A DNA stretch of 64,000 bases from Alnus glutinosa (lineage: Eukaryota > Streptophyta > Magnoliopsida > Fagales > Betulaceae). The notes beneath the pieces were generated by a model. That model made no database searches. It worked only from the letters and a program-made list of their open reading frames with translations, and was not told where the DNA came from. The stretch is from contig NC_084890.1 in the NCBI RefSeq assembly GCF_958979055.1, positions 806,001 through 870,000 of the forward strand, written 5' to 3'. Within the stretch, counting starts at the first letter, position 1; each line of letters starts with the position of its first letter. A program made the position numbers and the translations under genes. Shown one piece after another: positions 33,603 to 43,810 of the stretch.

Positions 33603-36137
33603 ATGGACATTTCAAGCTCACACTTGGAGAATGAGGGTGAAATTGAATCTTTGCGGAAACATATTTCAAGTGACGATGCATCAACCGATGAAGACAACCC
33701 TGAAATTGGTTAGCTTCGAATTATTTTTCTTTGACCCACCAATTATAGCTTTGAACTTGGTATTAATTTTTTGGGATAATTACACTTTACCCCCTTGTTT
33801 TATCCACGGGGTGGCGATTTACCCCCCAATGTACCAAAATTGTTAGATGACCCTCCCGAACTTATCAACATGTGTCAAGTTTAACCATCCGTCCACTTAC
33901 TCGTCAGTATGGACGGAAAATCAGTCACATGCGTTACACGTGACCGTTTAATGCATTTTTCCTTCCCAAAATACCCCCGTCCCAAACAGCCTTCATACCA
34001 GTACATGCATTAAAAAAAAAAAAAAAAGGAAAAAAACCCATTCAACCCGTCTGTCCAGCTGCTCCAACACGGTCCAGTTGCTCCTCGAAGTTGCTCGTGC
34101 CGCACGGGAACACGGCGCGGTGACTCACCAGTGCAACTATCGCTGAAAGAGGAATTCTCCGGCTTGTTGTATCTTTGTGAATGAATGGTGAGAAAGAACA
34201 AATTTGTTGAGATTCTTCCGATTAATGTTGGTTGTTTAGGTGCTTGAACTTATTGCAAGACAAAGCACGCCCGTGGTCATTTAGGTAGCTACACGATTGA
34301 TAGCCTCGTAAGTATCATGATATAGGTATTTATCATTTACTTGAATTAGGTGGTTATTTTATCAGAATTTTAACATTGCGGGTCGGACGTGTAAAATCTG
34401 TAATAGCAAATGGAGTTAAGGAGATATGGTTGAGCAATGAAGACATAAGAGCTTATGGTAAATAATTGTGATCTTTCCATCATTATGTGTGTTACTGGGT
34501 TAAAGTACTTGCCGATGTAAAGTTCTGTTTCTGCAGGTTCTTTTCATGAAGATAATATTGTAGTTTTTGGAAGTACCTTTTTATTATCTTAGATAAAGTA
34601 GTTTTATATATATATAAACCCAACCCACAGAATATTAGACATGGACACGCAAATATCTAAGTAATTAGTAAAGTGACAGATTGTTCATATGCATGACTCT
34701 CTCTTCAAATCCATGATGGTCAGGCAAGCAGGTCAACACAGAAAGTGGCCAGATGGCGAGAACCAAACGATAATATAGGATTGGCTCTGTCATGCTATGT
34801 TTTTTGAACATGAAACAGAGGACGTGGAGAATTTTTTTTTTTATTTTTTATTTATTTTTTTATTTATGTCAAGGTAAGTTTTCCTACAACAGCATATTCA
34901 TCAAGAGCTACTGCACTGCAATCTTTGTGGTTGCCCAGACCAGACCGTGCCAAACCTCCATCAACTAACCACATGTCATGATCACCAAGCTCTCAATACG
35001 GGAAGTATCACTAACCTATGTTCTTTTTGAAGTATCTACTGCAGAGATTGGTACATTGGTGCACTCACTGCACCAACGCCGCACCCAGAACACTTGCTGG
35101 CCACGATCGGGATAGACCGCCTTTGGATTGCGATAGATTGCCCAACGGCTCTTCCTTCCTGTTTTAGTGCACTGTCGGGTGTGTCTTTCATTCGGTGTTG
35201 AATATCTAAAGGAAAAAGTGTGATCCCTAAGTGCGTGTTTCTCGGTTCTTCAGGTCTGGAAGATCACGTGTCTTCTGCTGCATGATATGGAAAGAAAACA
35301 TGTCTTGATTTGGTGCACGGCTATAGGTTAGAGAATAACGGGTGTCGATGCTGCATGGATTTGGAAATGACGTGCATATCGGCCCTGCCCTTTATGGAAA
35401 GTGGCATGAGCCTTGATTCTCACCCATGGATTCGGTGCTGCAAGTCTTTGTTTTTTTGGAGAGAAATTGTAAGAGTTCGGTCCTGCAGAAATTGAAAGGA
35501 ACATGCACGTCGTGGAAGAATTGAATTTACAGATGGAGATATCGTGGAAGCCATGCATGAGAGATAAAGGATCCATGAATTGAGAAATGAAGGAAGAGCC
35601 GACGTACTTGTTCTGCGAGAATGGCCGTGTAAACCTAGACTCGAAGCTTAGTCCCACGCTGGAGTCGAAGCTCTTGAGCTAGACAGTTAGGGCTAGGATG
35701 GTCTTGGTGTCGATGGTACTTTGACAAGGAGAAATGCATTAGTTTACTACATTGGACGCATGTGCGGGTATAATATTTGATGGGGATGGGGTATTTTGGA
35801 AAGGAAAAATGTATTAAATAGTCACGTGCAACGCACATGACCGACTTTCCGTCCAAACAGACGGGTGAGTGGATAGAAGGTTAAACTTGCCACACGTTGA
35901 CAAGTTTGGGAGGGTCATCTAACAATTTTGGTACATTGGGGGTAAGTTGCCATCTCGTGGATAAAACAGGGGGGTAAAGTGTAATTATACCTAATTTTTT
36001 TATGTGATTTAGAGTTGGATGATAAAGAAGACAATGGCCCACTATATGAAATAATAGATGGGGATGGTAAAGTTGAAGAACCTAAGAGCGGAAGTACGTC
36101 TAGTTCGTTGGAAGAAGTTATATCATGGCCATGTTAA
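33603..36137 (+). CDS. Small two-exon frame resembling the N-terminus of a FAR1/FHY3-family protein
   Basis: The exons 33603-33708 and 36013-36137 join in phase (GT-AG) to 76 residues. The first part is acidic ('HLENEGEIESLRKHISSDDA') and the end reads 'GKVEEPKSGSTSSSLEEVIS' then WPC and a stop. 'EEPK.G..FSS.EEV..YY' is the typical entry to the FAR1 DNA-binding domain of FHY3/FAR1-related proteins and their Mutator transposase relatives, so this looks like the N-terminal stub of such a gene with most of the domain gone. The 2.3 kb intron holds the whole inner Pack-MULE. A pyrimidine-rich acceptor ('tttgcctttcag') lies 33 bp before the ATG, suggesting an upstream leader exon near 32560-32785. 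Expression is unknown; it may be remnant transposase or a captured host gene. Confidence 0.45.
33774..35991. mobile_element. Inner Pack-MULE nested in the larger element
   Basis: The left end GGGATAATTACACTTTACCC and the right end (reverse complement GGTATAATTACACTTTACCC) are TIRs that continue for about 200 bp ('ttggtacattgggggg/gtaa', 'aagttt..gggagggtcatc', 'gtgac..acgt'). A perfect 9-bp duplication TAATTTTTT flanks the element (33765-33773 and 35992-36000). The ends resemble those of the 3656-4751 element (GGGATAATT). The inside carries a CDKAL1-like gene fragment at 34188-34457 and about 1.2 kb of unrecognised sequence, but no transposase. Confidence 0.88.
34188..34457 (+). pseudogene. 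Captured fragment of a CDKAL1/MiaB-like tRNA methylthiotransferase gene
   Basis: Two exon pieces are kept with the intron between them. 34188-34307 encodes 'VRKNKFVEILPINVGCLGA' then a stop codon where the next cysteine is expected, then 'TYCKTKHARGHLGSYTIDSL'. 34382-34457 encodes 'VGRVKSVIANGVKEIWLSNE' then 'DIRAYG'. 'CLGACTYCKTKHARGHL' is the radical-SAM CxxxCxxC site of plant CDKAL1-type enzymes, which add the methylthio group to t6A37 of some tRNAs. The second radical-SAM cysteine codon reads TGA here, and the intron acceptor reads 'cgg' instead of 'cag'. Retention of the intron means genomic DNA rather than mRNA was captured. Non-functional as an enzyme. Confidence 0.82.
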
Positions 36138-36691
36138 ATGGCATTCTCTTTACTATTTGTTCTAGGAAGACATTGGTCCCAGTTGGATATTTTGTTGTGG
36201 TACACAATTATTTCGGATGCTGAATGTATATATATTTGTACAGTTAAGGTGTGGAATTTATATTTGATGAGCAATTTAATATATACATTTTTTGAGCTCT
36301 GGTATATGAATTGAAGGCAGAATTTTTTCCCTAGTATCATCCTGCATCAGTGGGTTCCCATAGCATCTGTCGTCCATGTGATTCATTAGAATACAATCCC
36401 GAACATGGTTTACATTTGAATTGGAATTTATGCAGTCAAATTCTGTCACAAGCTAAATGAAATGAACTCCATGTACAGCTGGATCTTATATATATATATA
36501 TATCCCTTTGAAAAAAGGAATGCATACACCATATTAATCCAGACACAATACATACCAGAAATAAAGACAAGCCCACATATTATGGCTTTTGTTCTAAACA
36601 TAAAAAGTGACAAGGGAGGACAGAAGAACAAGATAATTGCCTGGTTCAAACTATCGAGACATCCCAGAGCCCAACCGAATTGTGGTCGAGC

Positions 36692-36905
36692 TATGCAACT
36701 GTCTGTACCGGATACATATGAATGCAATCTTCCCAAGGACTATTAGGAGAAGGTTTTACATTCCTCAGGGCCTCCCAAACCGCACTATTACAGTTGAAGC
36801 CACTCCCAAACGCAATCTGCAGACACGGCTCCTCTTTCGCATTCTCCCCTTGGCTTCCGTATAAAACCATTTGTCAGGAAGATTCCAGATAATCTCACCG
36901 ACTCT
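36692..36905 (-). pseudogene. Captured 3' end of a 3-ketoacyl-CoA synthase (KCS) gene
   Basis: On the minus strand, '[18 protein letters not shown]' is followed, after a one-base frame change, by '[20 protein letters not shown]', '[19 protein letters not shown]' and a stop at 36692-36694. This matches the C-terminal end of plant KCS/FAE1-type enzymes ('YxEAKGRMxKGDRxWQIAFG', 'SGFKCNSAVW.ALRNVK', 'NSPW..CI..YPV'). Those enzymes perform the condensation step of very-long-chain fatty acid elongation in the ER. Only about 70 residues are present, so the piece cannot be active. It lies on the opposite strand to the FAR1-like frame, between that frame and the right TIR. Confidence 0.82.
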
Positions 36906-37556
36906 GCGTTTGACAATCCAAATAATCTTGAGCCACCACAACCCTCCTTTATTCCCCTTACGCTCAGTCATGGCCCGCAGATAATCATCAAAAGATTACA
37001 GATTCAGGACTATCTCGTTTATTCTCCGGCTGCATTGCAGGCTTTCAGAGATTGAACTCATCGTTTCAATTCTAGCTCTGAGGGAGAAACAAGAACAAAA
37101 TTAACAAACAAACAAGAAATTCAATAAAGCAAAAATCATGCAATCTCCCCCTCTTCTTTTTGTTTCTTTCTTACACCCGTATAAGAGCTAATAATAAAGA
37201 AAAGCTGACCTTTTTGGGGGAACAGGACTGTAGCTGATCAAGTGAGAATCCGATTCTTTCTCAATGGGTTTTGAAGGTGGCCGACCGCCGAGAGAGACAA
37301 ACGGCGAGACAGAAACAACGCCGCCGGTGGACGACCGGAGAGCGAGCGAGAGGGAGGAGCTGAAAATTTTGGAGGGGAAGGGAAGCGTATTCCAGACTTT
37401 TAGTTTGATTTGAATTTTTTTTTTTAAAGCTGTTTAATGTCCTATTTTTGATGCAGATTTTTAAGATTAAAAAAAGCCTTCCACGTCAGCTGAGGAGGAC
37501 GCGACTCGCGAGAAGGACCCAAGAAGACGCTGTAGCATTCATTGCTCAATTATGGT

Positions 37557-38062
37557 TTGTCATTTTCACGAATGAGGAGGCATAAAATTAGGGATGCAGG
37601 GCTGCTACACTTAGGCACACTTTTTTACGCCCACTTTTTATACCTTGACGTGGCAAGCCATATATCACATATTTTACCAACTGTGGTAGTCCAATAATAA
37701 ATCTTTGCACCAAAGAAGTCAATGTTTTACCAACCGGCTGATGGGAATAGGCTAAAATGTTGGCTTCTTCAACAAGCCAACATTTATTTCTATTCTCATT
37801 TTACCCACAACCTTTCAGTTTATTTCTATTTTTTTTCGTTTTTTATATTTAAAAACTGGGGTAAAATGGGAATACAAAATAAATGTTGAATTTTTATTTT
37901 GCAGACTTCACACTTTTTCGTCCTAACACAAACAGGAAAGAATAATTGGAGGGGAGGGGAGGGGAAAAGAGTTTAGTGAACAGGGCCAATAATAGAACTA
38001 TAATTTTGAAAAGTTAGTGAAAGAAATTTGTAGAACAATCACTTGTTTCTCTCCTTTCTGTG
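37557..38062 (+). promoter_or_regulatory. Upstream region of the first CYP71D gene, conserved across the array
   Basis: The motif 'gtcaatgttttaccaa..ggctgatggg' (about 37719-37745) and the leader 'agtgaaagaaatttgt..aacaatcacttgt' just before the ATG recur, with changes, before the copies at 43224, 45321, 52249 (inverted) and 59586. No exact promoter element was defined; the shared block marks the duplicated unit and probably includes the core promoter. Confidence 0.45.
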
Positions 38063-40128
38063 ATGGTGCTGCAATATCCCTTGGCTCTCACCACTTTCAT
38101 TCTTTTCCTCTCTTTGGTTTGGCTGTTAAAGGTATGTAAAAGATCCAAAGTTCAGAAATTGGCCCCAGGGCCATGGAAGTTACCTCTTATAGGAAACTTG
38201 CACAACTTGGTAGGATCACTACCACACCATGCTCTCAGCAAACTAGCCAGGAAACATGGACCCCTCATGCACCTTCAACTGGGTGAAGTTTCTACACTTG
38301 TGGTATCATCCCCCAGGATGGCCAATGAGTTCATGAAGACACATGACCTTGCCTTTGCGCAAAGGCCACTATATCTTGCCCCTAAAATTATGACCTACGG
38401 TGGCTCAGACATTGCCTTTTCTCCATATTCTGATTACTGGAGGCAAATTCGAAAAGTCTGCGTGTTGGAACTCCTAAGTACCAAGAGGGTCCAGTCCTTC
38501 TCTTCTCTTAGAGAAGAAGAGGTTCATAATCTCATTGAGTCCATCCGCTCATCTTCAGGATCTCCAATCAATTTTAGTGATCATATTTCCACTTGGACGA
38601 CTACTATTATATGTAGAGCAGCATTCGGTGGCAAATTCAAAGACCAAGATGAAATTCTATCATTGGTCCAGGAAACAATATCCTTGGCAGGAGGCTTTGA
38701 GTTGGCTGATTTGTTCCCTTCACATAAAGTTGTTCATAGGTTTAGTGGGACGAAAGCTAAGCTAGAGAAGATTCATATGAAGGTGGACAAGATCCTGGAG
38801 AACATCATCCATGAGCACAGGGAGAACCAGATGATGAGTGCATCAACAGAACAGGAAGATCTTGTTGACGTCCTTTTAGGCCTTCAGAAAAGTGGTACAC
38901 TTGAGTTCCCAATCACAACCAACAACATCAAGGGCGTCATTTTGGTTAGTATTTCAGCTATAATCCTTGGGTTAAGTCACTTCTGTTGTCATCACCATAT
39001 TTTTCTTCTATTAAAAAGAATCTGTAACTATTTCTTGATAAATCACCTTTGTCCCAAAAGTGGTGTCCTGTTCCATTAACTGATGCAGGAAAATTTATAT
39101 GATGGCTAGCTAGGATTTTTTACTTCTATGATCTTGGATTTTCCTGGAAAGTTTTAGGATTTGTTTTATATGCTCTTGAGGATTTTCTAGTAGCCTTAGG
39201 ATTATAATTCATAACCTATAAAAAGACTTTTATCGAATCTTTTTTTTTGTCACTTAGATTAAAAAAGAAAAAGAAAAGTTCCTTTTTTTTTTTTTTTGTC
39301 AAGAATTTGAGAAAAAAGATCGAGTACTTTCACACCGTGAAATATGTAACTTAATTAAACGGAAGATGTAATATGAGTTAAAGGTAGAACCCAAAATTAT
39401 TGCTTTCATACTATCTTAAATTTTAGTTATGTAAAAAGAATAAGCTTATAAAAATTTACGAATATAATCACTTAACTACTATTCTAAATTTTCAATTTTT
39501 CCAGGACATATTCTCTGGTGGAAGTGATACTTCATCAACCACAATAGAGTGGGCTATGTCAGAAATGATGAGAAATCCTAGAGTTTTGGAGAAAGCACAA
39601 GCTGAGATAAGACAAGCCTTCAAAGGAAAGAAAAAATTTCATGAAAAAGACCTTCAGAATCTTAGTTACTTAAAGTTAGTGATCAAAGAAACTCTAAGGT
39701 TACACCCTCCTCTTCCTATTTTACTTCCAAGAGAATGCAGAGAGCAATGCACAATTGATGGATATGAAATACCCATCAAAACCCAAGTCATCATAAATGC
39801 ATGGGCCATTGGAAGAGATCCAGCATTTTGGCATGATGCAGAGAGTTTTATACCAGAGAGGTTTGCTAGTAGTTCAATTGATTATAAAGGGACTAACTTT
39901 GAATATATCCCTTTTGGGGCAGGAAGGAGGATGTGCCCAGGAGTTTTATTTGGTGTGGCCAATGTGGAGCTTCCTCTTGCTCAAGTACTGTATCAATTTG
40001 ATTGGAAACTCTCGGGTAGGATGAAACCAGAGGATCTGGATATGATTGAAGTCTTTGGTGCAGTTGTCAAAAGGAAAAACAACTTGCATTTGATCCCTAC
40101 TTCTTTTAGTCCTTCACATACCCTTTGA
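38063..40128 (+). CDS. Cytochrome P450, CYP71D-type, array copy 1 (intact)
   Basis: Exons 38063-38944 and 39505-40128 (GT-AG, phase 0) encode 501 residues. An N-terminal ER anchor (about 5-22) is followed by the Pro hinge '[13 protein letters not shown]' (33 on), the I-helix 'GGSDTS' (299-304), ExxR 'KETLR' (E356, R359), 'PERF' (411-414) and the heme loop '[10 protein letters not shown]' with Cys438. Single-intron structure and sequence are those of CYP71D monooxygenases, which oxidise terpenoids, flavonoids or alkaloids in different plants; the substrate here cannot be read from sequence. The hinge has LAPGP where the sister copies have LPPGP. A hAT element lies 14 bp after the stop codon. 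Confidence 0.93.
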
Positions 40129-40142
40129 GGCATTATCATTAC

Positions 40143-40905
40143 TAGGGCTGTATTCGAGCCGAGTCGAATCGAGTATTGAATGTTCAAGTTCGGCTCATTT
40201 AATTTTATTTCGAACACGAGTCGAATTCGAATTTATCATCGAACGAAATATGCTGTTCAAGCTTGGCTCGTTTAATTTTATTTCGAATACGAGTCGAGCT
40301 CGATCTTATCACGAGCTGCTCAATTAACTTATTCATTTCTTATATAAAGTAAATATCATGATTGTTTATATTTTCATAAATCCATATTAATCATTAATTA
40401 ATCAAGTCTTATTAAAATTTTATCATCTGAGTTCATTAAATAAATTAACTTGAATCTTAAATAATATAATCTCGAGTTTATATGTATGTATATAAATTTA
40501 TTATGCACATACACAAATTACATGTGTGCACACAAACACATATAACCACACATACTCACAAACACACTTATGTACACACAAATCTATAAAATTAAACTCA
40601 CAACAATAATTCAAGCTATATCTATCATATTTGGATGATGATTCATTTTTACTTAAGATGTTCTTATTACAAAATTAAAATAATACTAAAAAAAAATTGT
40701 AAAAATGAAGTTATACGAGTTTATACAAGCTTATCCGAGTCTATCCGAATCGAGCCGAGTTTATACGAGTATGTCTCGTTTAATATTCGAATATATTATT
40801 GTGTTCACGAACGGCTCATTTATTATTCAAGCCGAGACCGAATCGAGTTTAACCGAACCGAATCGAGCCGAGCTGACGAGTGGCCGAGCTCATCTTACAC
40901 CCCTA
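40143..40905. mobile_element. Non-autonomous hAT-type element
   Basis: The ends TAGGGCTGTA and (reverse complement) TAGGGGTGTA are short TIRs. A perfect 8-bp duplication ATCATTAC lies at 40135-40142 and 40906-40913. Sub-terminal regions are full of 'cgagccgag/ctcggctcg' repeats in both orientations, as in common plant hAT elements. No transposase. The empty site is seen behind CYP copy 3 ('cattatcattgcggtggctt'), so insertion came after duplication of the P450 unit. Confidence 0.88.
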
Positions 40906-40913
40906 ATCATTAC

Positions 40914-42344
40914 GGTAGCTTTGAACCTAAAAATTACTCAAAAGATGGTCCAGAAATTATCTCTGTTTGTCAATGTTTTTTTTTTTTTTTTTTTTTTTTT
41001 TTTGAAAAAGTGTTTTAATATAACATAAATGTAAAAATAGTTTTTAGTGTTTCGTGTTTTTAGTTATTTATTAATGTTTTCGTTTTGAAAAAAGAAAATA
41101 AAATTGACAAAAAAAGAGTGTTATTAAACAAAGCGTATTGTCTTGGTACTAAGTTAGTAGCTAGTTATGAAGAATGATCATTTGTGGGATGGTTGGTTTG
41201 GACATTCATGGTTAGGAAAGAAAAGTTTGAACATTTTGGTGAGTTCTTCCCATTATGGGAAGACTAATAAAAAGAAATTTGTGTCTAACAAAATATGTTA
41301 AGTATTATAACTTGTATGAAGTGCAATCCTAGGCATCTTAGAATATGATCATCAGGATGATATTCATAAACTATGTGAGTGTTTGGCAAGGATGGAGCCA
41401 GCTTTTGCACTTGGGGGAGGGAGTGGCAAAACAAAAATAAAAAATTAAGAGTAAAATTTTAATTTTTTTTTTGAGGAAAACCTTGGGGCTTGAGTGGGGG
41501 GGGAGGGGGGGGGGCACAAGCTCCTGAGTACCTCCGCCCCTTGTATTTGGTAAAATATCGTAAAATTCTATTTACATCTCAAATATTGAAAACTCTTCTC
41601 AAAACTATTTAACCAAATGAATTTTTAGATGTGGCCTCCACTGCTAACACTTCCAGTCAGTTATGGTAGCCCTGCAGTGGCTACCACCACCAGGGCCACT
41701 TATAATTGTACATTGTTATTTTCAAGTCTTATTTTATCATTTATAATTGTAAATTGTTACAACTAGTTGGGAAAGAGTTGATATTTTCAAAACCAATGTT
41801 GCTGCCTTACCAAGTCAGTGGTTTAGGCATTTGCCGCATTTCTATTTATAAAGTAAATAGTTACAAGAAATTGACATAGGTAGAAGTTGTATGCATTTGA
41901 GACAAAACTCTACACAAGTAGAAGTGAACACGATTTCTAAACAAACAAACAAACACTAGAGCTTGAATTATTCACATGATCAATCACATCCTTATCTTGG
42001 CTGATATCTGTTAGTGAACCTCCTCCAACCATCAACTCCAAGTCATCTTCAGTTTCTAAAGACTCCAACTTCACATGCAACTCTTCATCATGTATGACAC
42101 TGCAGGACGACCAGCTCATCAACATCAACAATATACCACAAGACACGGTCATCAACAAATTGCCTGGAAAGATAGTGTCCTCAGATCATGAAACTTATTT
42201 GAATTCAATATTAGAGAAAGCATATAAGCTTAGTTATCTTCATGTGTATTTTAAACTTAATTATCCTTGCGTGTAAGGTGGTTTTACTTTCAAACGTACA
42301 TAATCATAGTTCAACATGAACTCTTGTAACATCTCTCTATATAT
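40914..42344. other. 3' flank of CYP copy 1 and repeat debris
   Basis: About 41160-41360 is shared, in inverse orientation, with the 3' flank of the minus-strand copy (49550-49770). A G-rich patch at 41490-41515 belongs to a decayed repeat ('ggagccagcttttgcact..ccgcccctt', 41395-41550). About 41700-42030 recurs at 43890-44920 and marks a duplicated segment. No gene was found. Confidence 0.5.
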
Positions 42345-42646
42345 GGGCTTGTTTGGCAAGTGACATTACAGAACAGAACAAAGTAGTGGGTTGTTAGTTT
42401 TTGAAATTAGTAAAAAGTGAAGATGTGATATAAAATAAAAAGAATTTGTATAAAAAAGTGAAAAAGTTTTGTATTGTAGTGAATTTTTTTATTTGAATAG
42501 TAATAAAAAATTATTGATGTGATATAAAAAAGTGAAAAAAGTTGAAATATTTTGATGTTGATTAGTAGTGAAAAGTATAAAAAAATGAAAAAAAAAAAAG
42601 AAAGTATATGAACAATACTGTAATGTATTGTTCCTTGACAAACCCC
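42345..42646. mobile_element. MITE (family A) with 'GGGCTTGTTTGGCAAG' end
   Basis: The left end GGGCTTGTTTGGCAAGTGAC pairs with the right end (reverse complement GGGGTTTGTCAAGGAACAAT). 'tatat' lies on both flanks. The inside has 'gtgatataaa..aaaaagtgaaaaag' blocks also found at 42921-43199 (inverted) and 57715-57902, so these three are one family. Confidence 0.65.
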
Positions 42647-42920
42647 TATATTACATCAATACTTAGGTTCTGATTAAGTTAATCAAACTTATTCCCTGTC
42701 AAATCTTTCATTGATATTTACATAGGTGTACTCTAAATATCTCTGTACAAAGCTTCTGTGTCGTGCAATAATTGTGCTAGCTAGACTGCTAGTACGTGTC
42801 CAATATACTAAATATCTTTGAACGAATAGTCAATGTTTTCTCCTGGCTGACGGGACCCAACTGCTGATAGCACAATAATTTTGCAACTTTAGTGAAACAA
42901 ATTTGTGTAACAATCACTTA

Positions 42921-43199
42921 GGCCCCGTTTAGTAACTCCCTCCCCTTCCCCTTCCCTTCCCCTCCCCTTACTTTCATCTTTCCCAAAAATTATCAAATTC
43001 AAAACATTCTTTCTTTTTTTACTTTTTATATCACATCAATAATTTATTATTATTATTCAAATAAAAAAACTCACTACAATACAAATTTTTTCCACTTTTC
43101 CATATAAATTCTTTCTACTTTATATCACATCGATCACTTTCTATTTTGACTCAACAAAAAGATTCTTTCCTAAGAGAAGGGGAGGGGAGGGAGAGGGGA
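42921..43199. mobile_element. MITE (family A related, Tourist-like) inserted in the leader of a P450 pseudogene
   Basis: It is flanked by TTA on both sides (42918-42920, 43200-43202). It starts GGCCCCGTTTAGTAACTCCC and ends in the inverse 'aaggggaggggaggg' tract. Sister copies read 'caatcacttgtctctctcc' without interruption, so the element splits the conserved leader right before the ATG of copy 2. Confidence 0.7.
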
Positions 43200-43223
43200 T
43201 TAATTGTCTCTCTCCTTTCTGTG

Positions 43224-43810
43224 ATGGTGCTGCAGTATCCCTTGGTTGTCACAGCTTTTCTTCTTTTCCTCTCTTTGGTCTGGCTGTTAAAGGAATGTAA
43301 GAGATTCAAAGTTCAGAAATTACCCCCGGGGCCATGGAAGTTACCTCTTATAGGAAACTTGCACAACTTGATAGGATCACTACCACACCATGCTCTTAGA
43401 AAACTAGCCAGGAAACATGGACCCCTCATGCACCTTTAACTGGGTGAAGTTTTTACACTTGTAGTATCATCCCTCAGGATGGCCAGTTAGTTCATGAAGA
43501 CACATGACCTTGCATTTGCGCAAAAGCAGCATTCGGTAGCAAATGCAAAGACCAAGATAAATTTCGATCGTTTGTCAAGGAAATTATATCCTTGTCAGGA
43601 GGCTTTGAGTTGCCGGATTTGTTCCCTTCACATAAAATTGTTCGTGTGATTAGTGGGATGAAAGTTAAGCTAGAGAAGATTCATAGGAAGATTGACAAGA
43701 TCCTGGAGAAAATCATCCATGAGCACAGGGAGAACCAGATGAGTGCATCAGCAGAGCAAGACGATTTTGTTAACGTCCTTTTAGGCCATCAGCAAAGTGC
43801 TAAAATTGTA
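43224..43810 (+). pseudogene. CYP71D-type pseudogene, array copy 2
   Basis: It begins [20 protein letters not shown] and '[19 protein letters not shown]'. A stop follows 'HGPLMHL' and another follows 'LRMAS'. An internal deletion of about 330 bp joins 'THDLAFAQ' to 'AAFGSKCKDQDKF'. The sequence then runs to 'VNVLLGHQQS' and is lost before the exon 1 end. Exon 2, with the heme-binding part, is absent. It is closest to copy 3 ('FELPDLFPS', 'HRKIDKILE'). Confidence 0.9.

Larger units (their letters stand above)
32372..37552. mobile_element. Large Mutator-like element (Pack-MULE type) with long TIRs
   Basis: The left end (32373 on: 'gagcaatgctacagcgtctt') and the reverse complement of the right end ('gagcaatgaatgctacagcg...') form inverted repeats continuing to about 32710 and back to about 37265, near 300 bp or more. 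They share 'cctcctcagctgacgtgga', 'ctaaaagtctggaata', 'ccctctcgctcgctctccgg' and 'tctcggcggtcggccacctt'. 'aattatg' occurs on both outer flanks (32361-32367, 37549-37555) and may be part of an imperfect target duplication. Inside are a FAR1-like two-exon frame (plus), a 3-ketoacyl-CoA synthase 3' fragment (minus) and a second element at 33774-35991. No complete transposase is present, so the element is non-autonomous. Confidence 0.8.

Noticed and set aside
34010-34201. Minus-strand 63-codon frame in the inner Pack-MULE
   Set aside because: Covers the A-run and TIR-adjacent sequence; no similarity and overlaps the captured CDKAL1-like exon.
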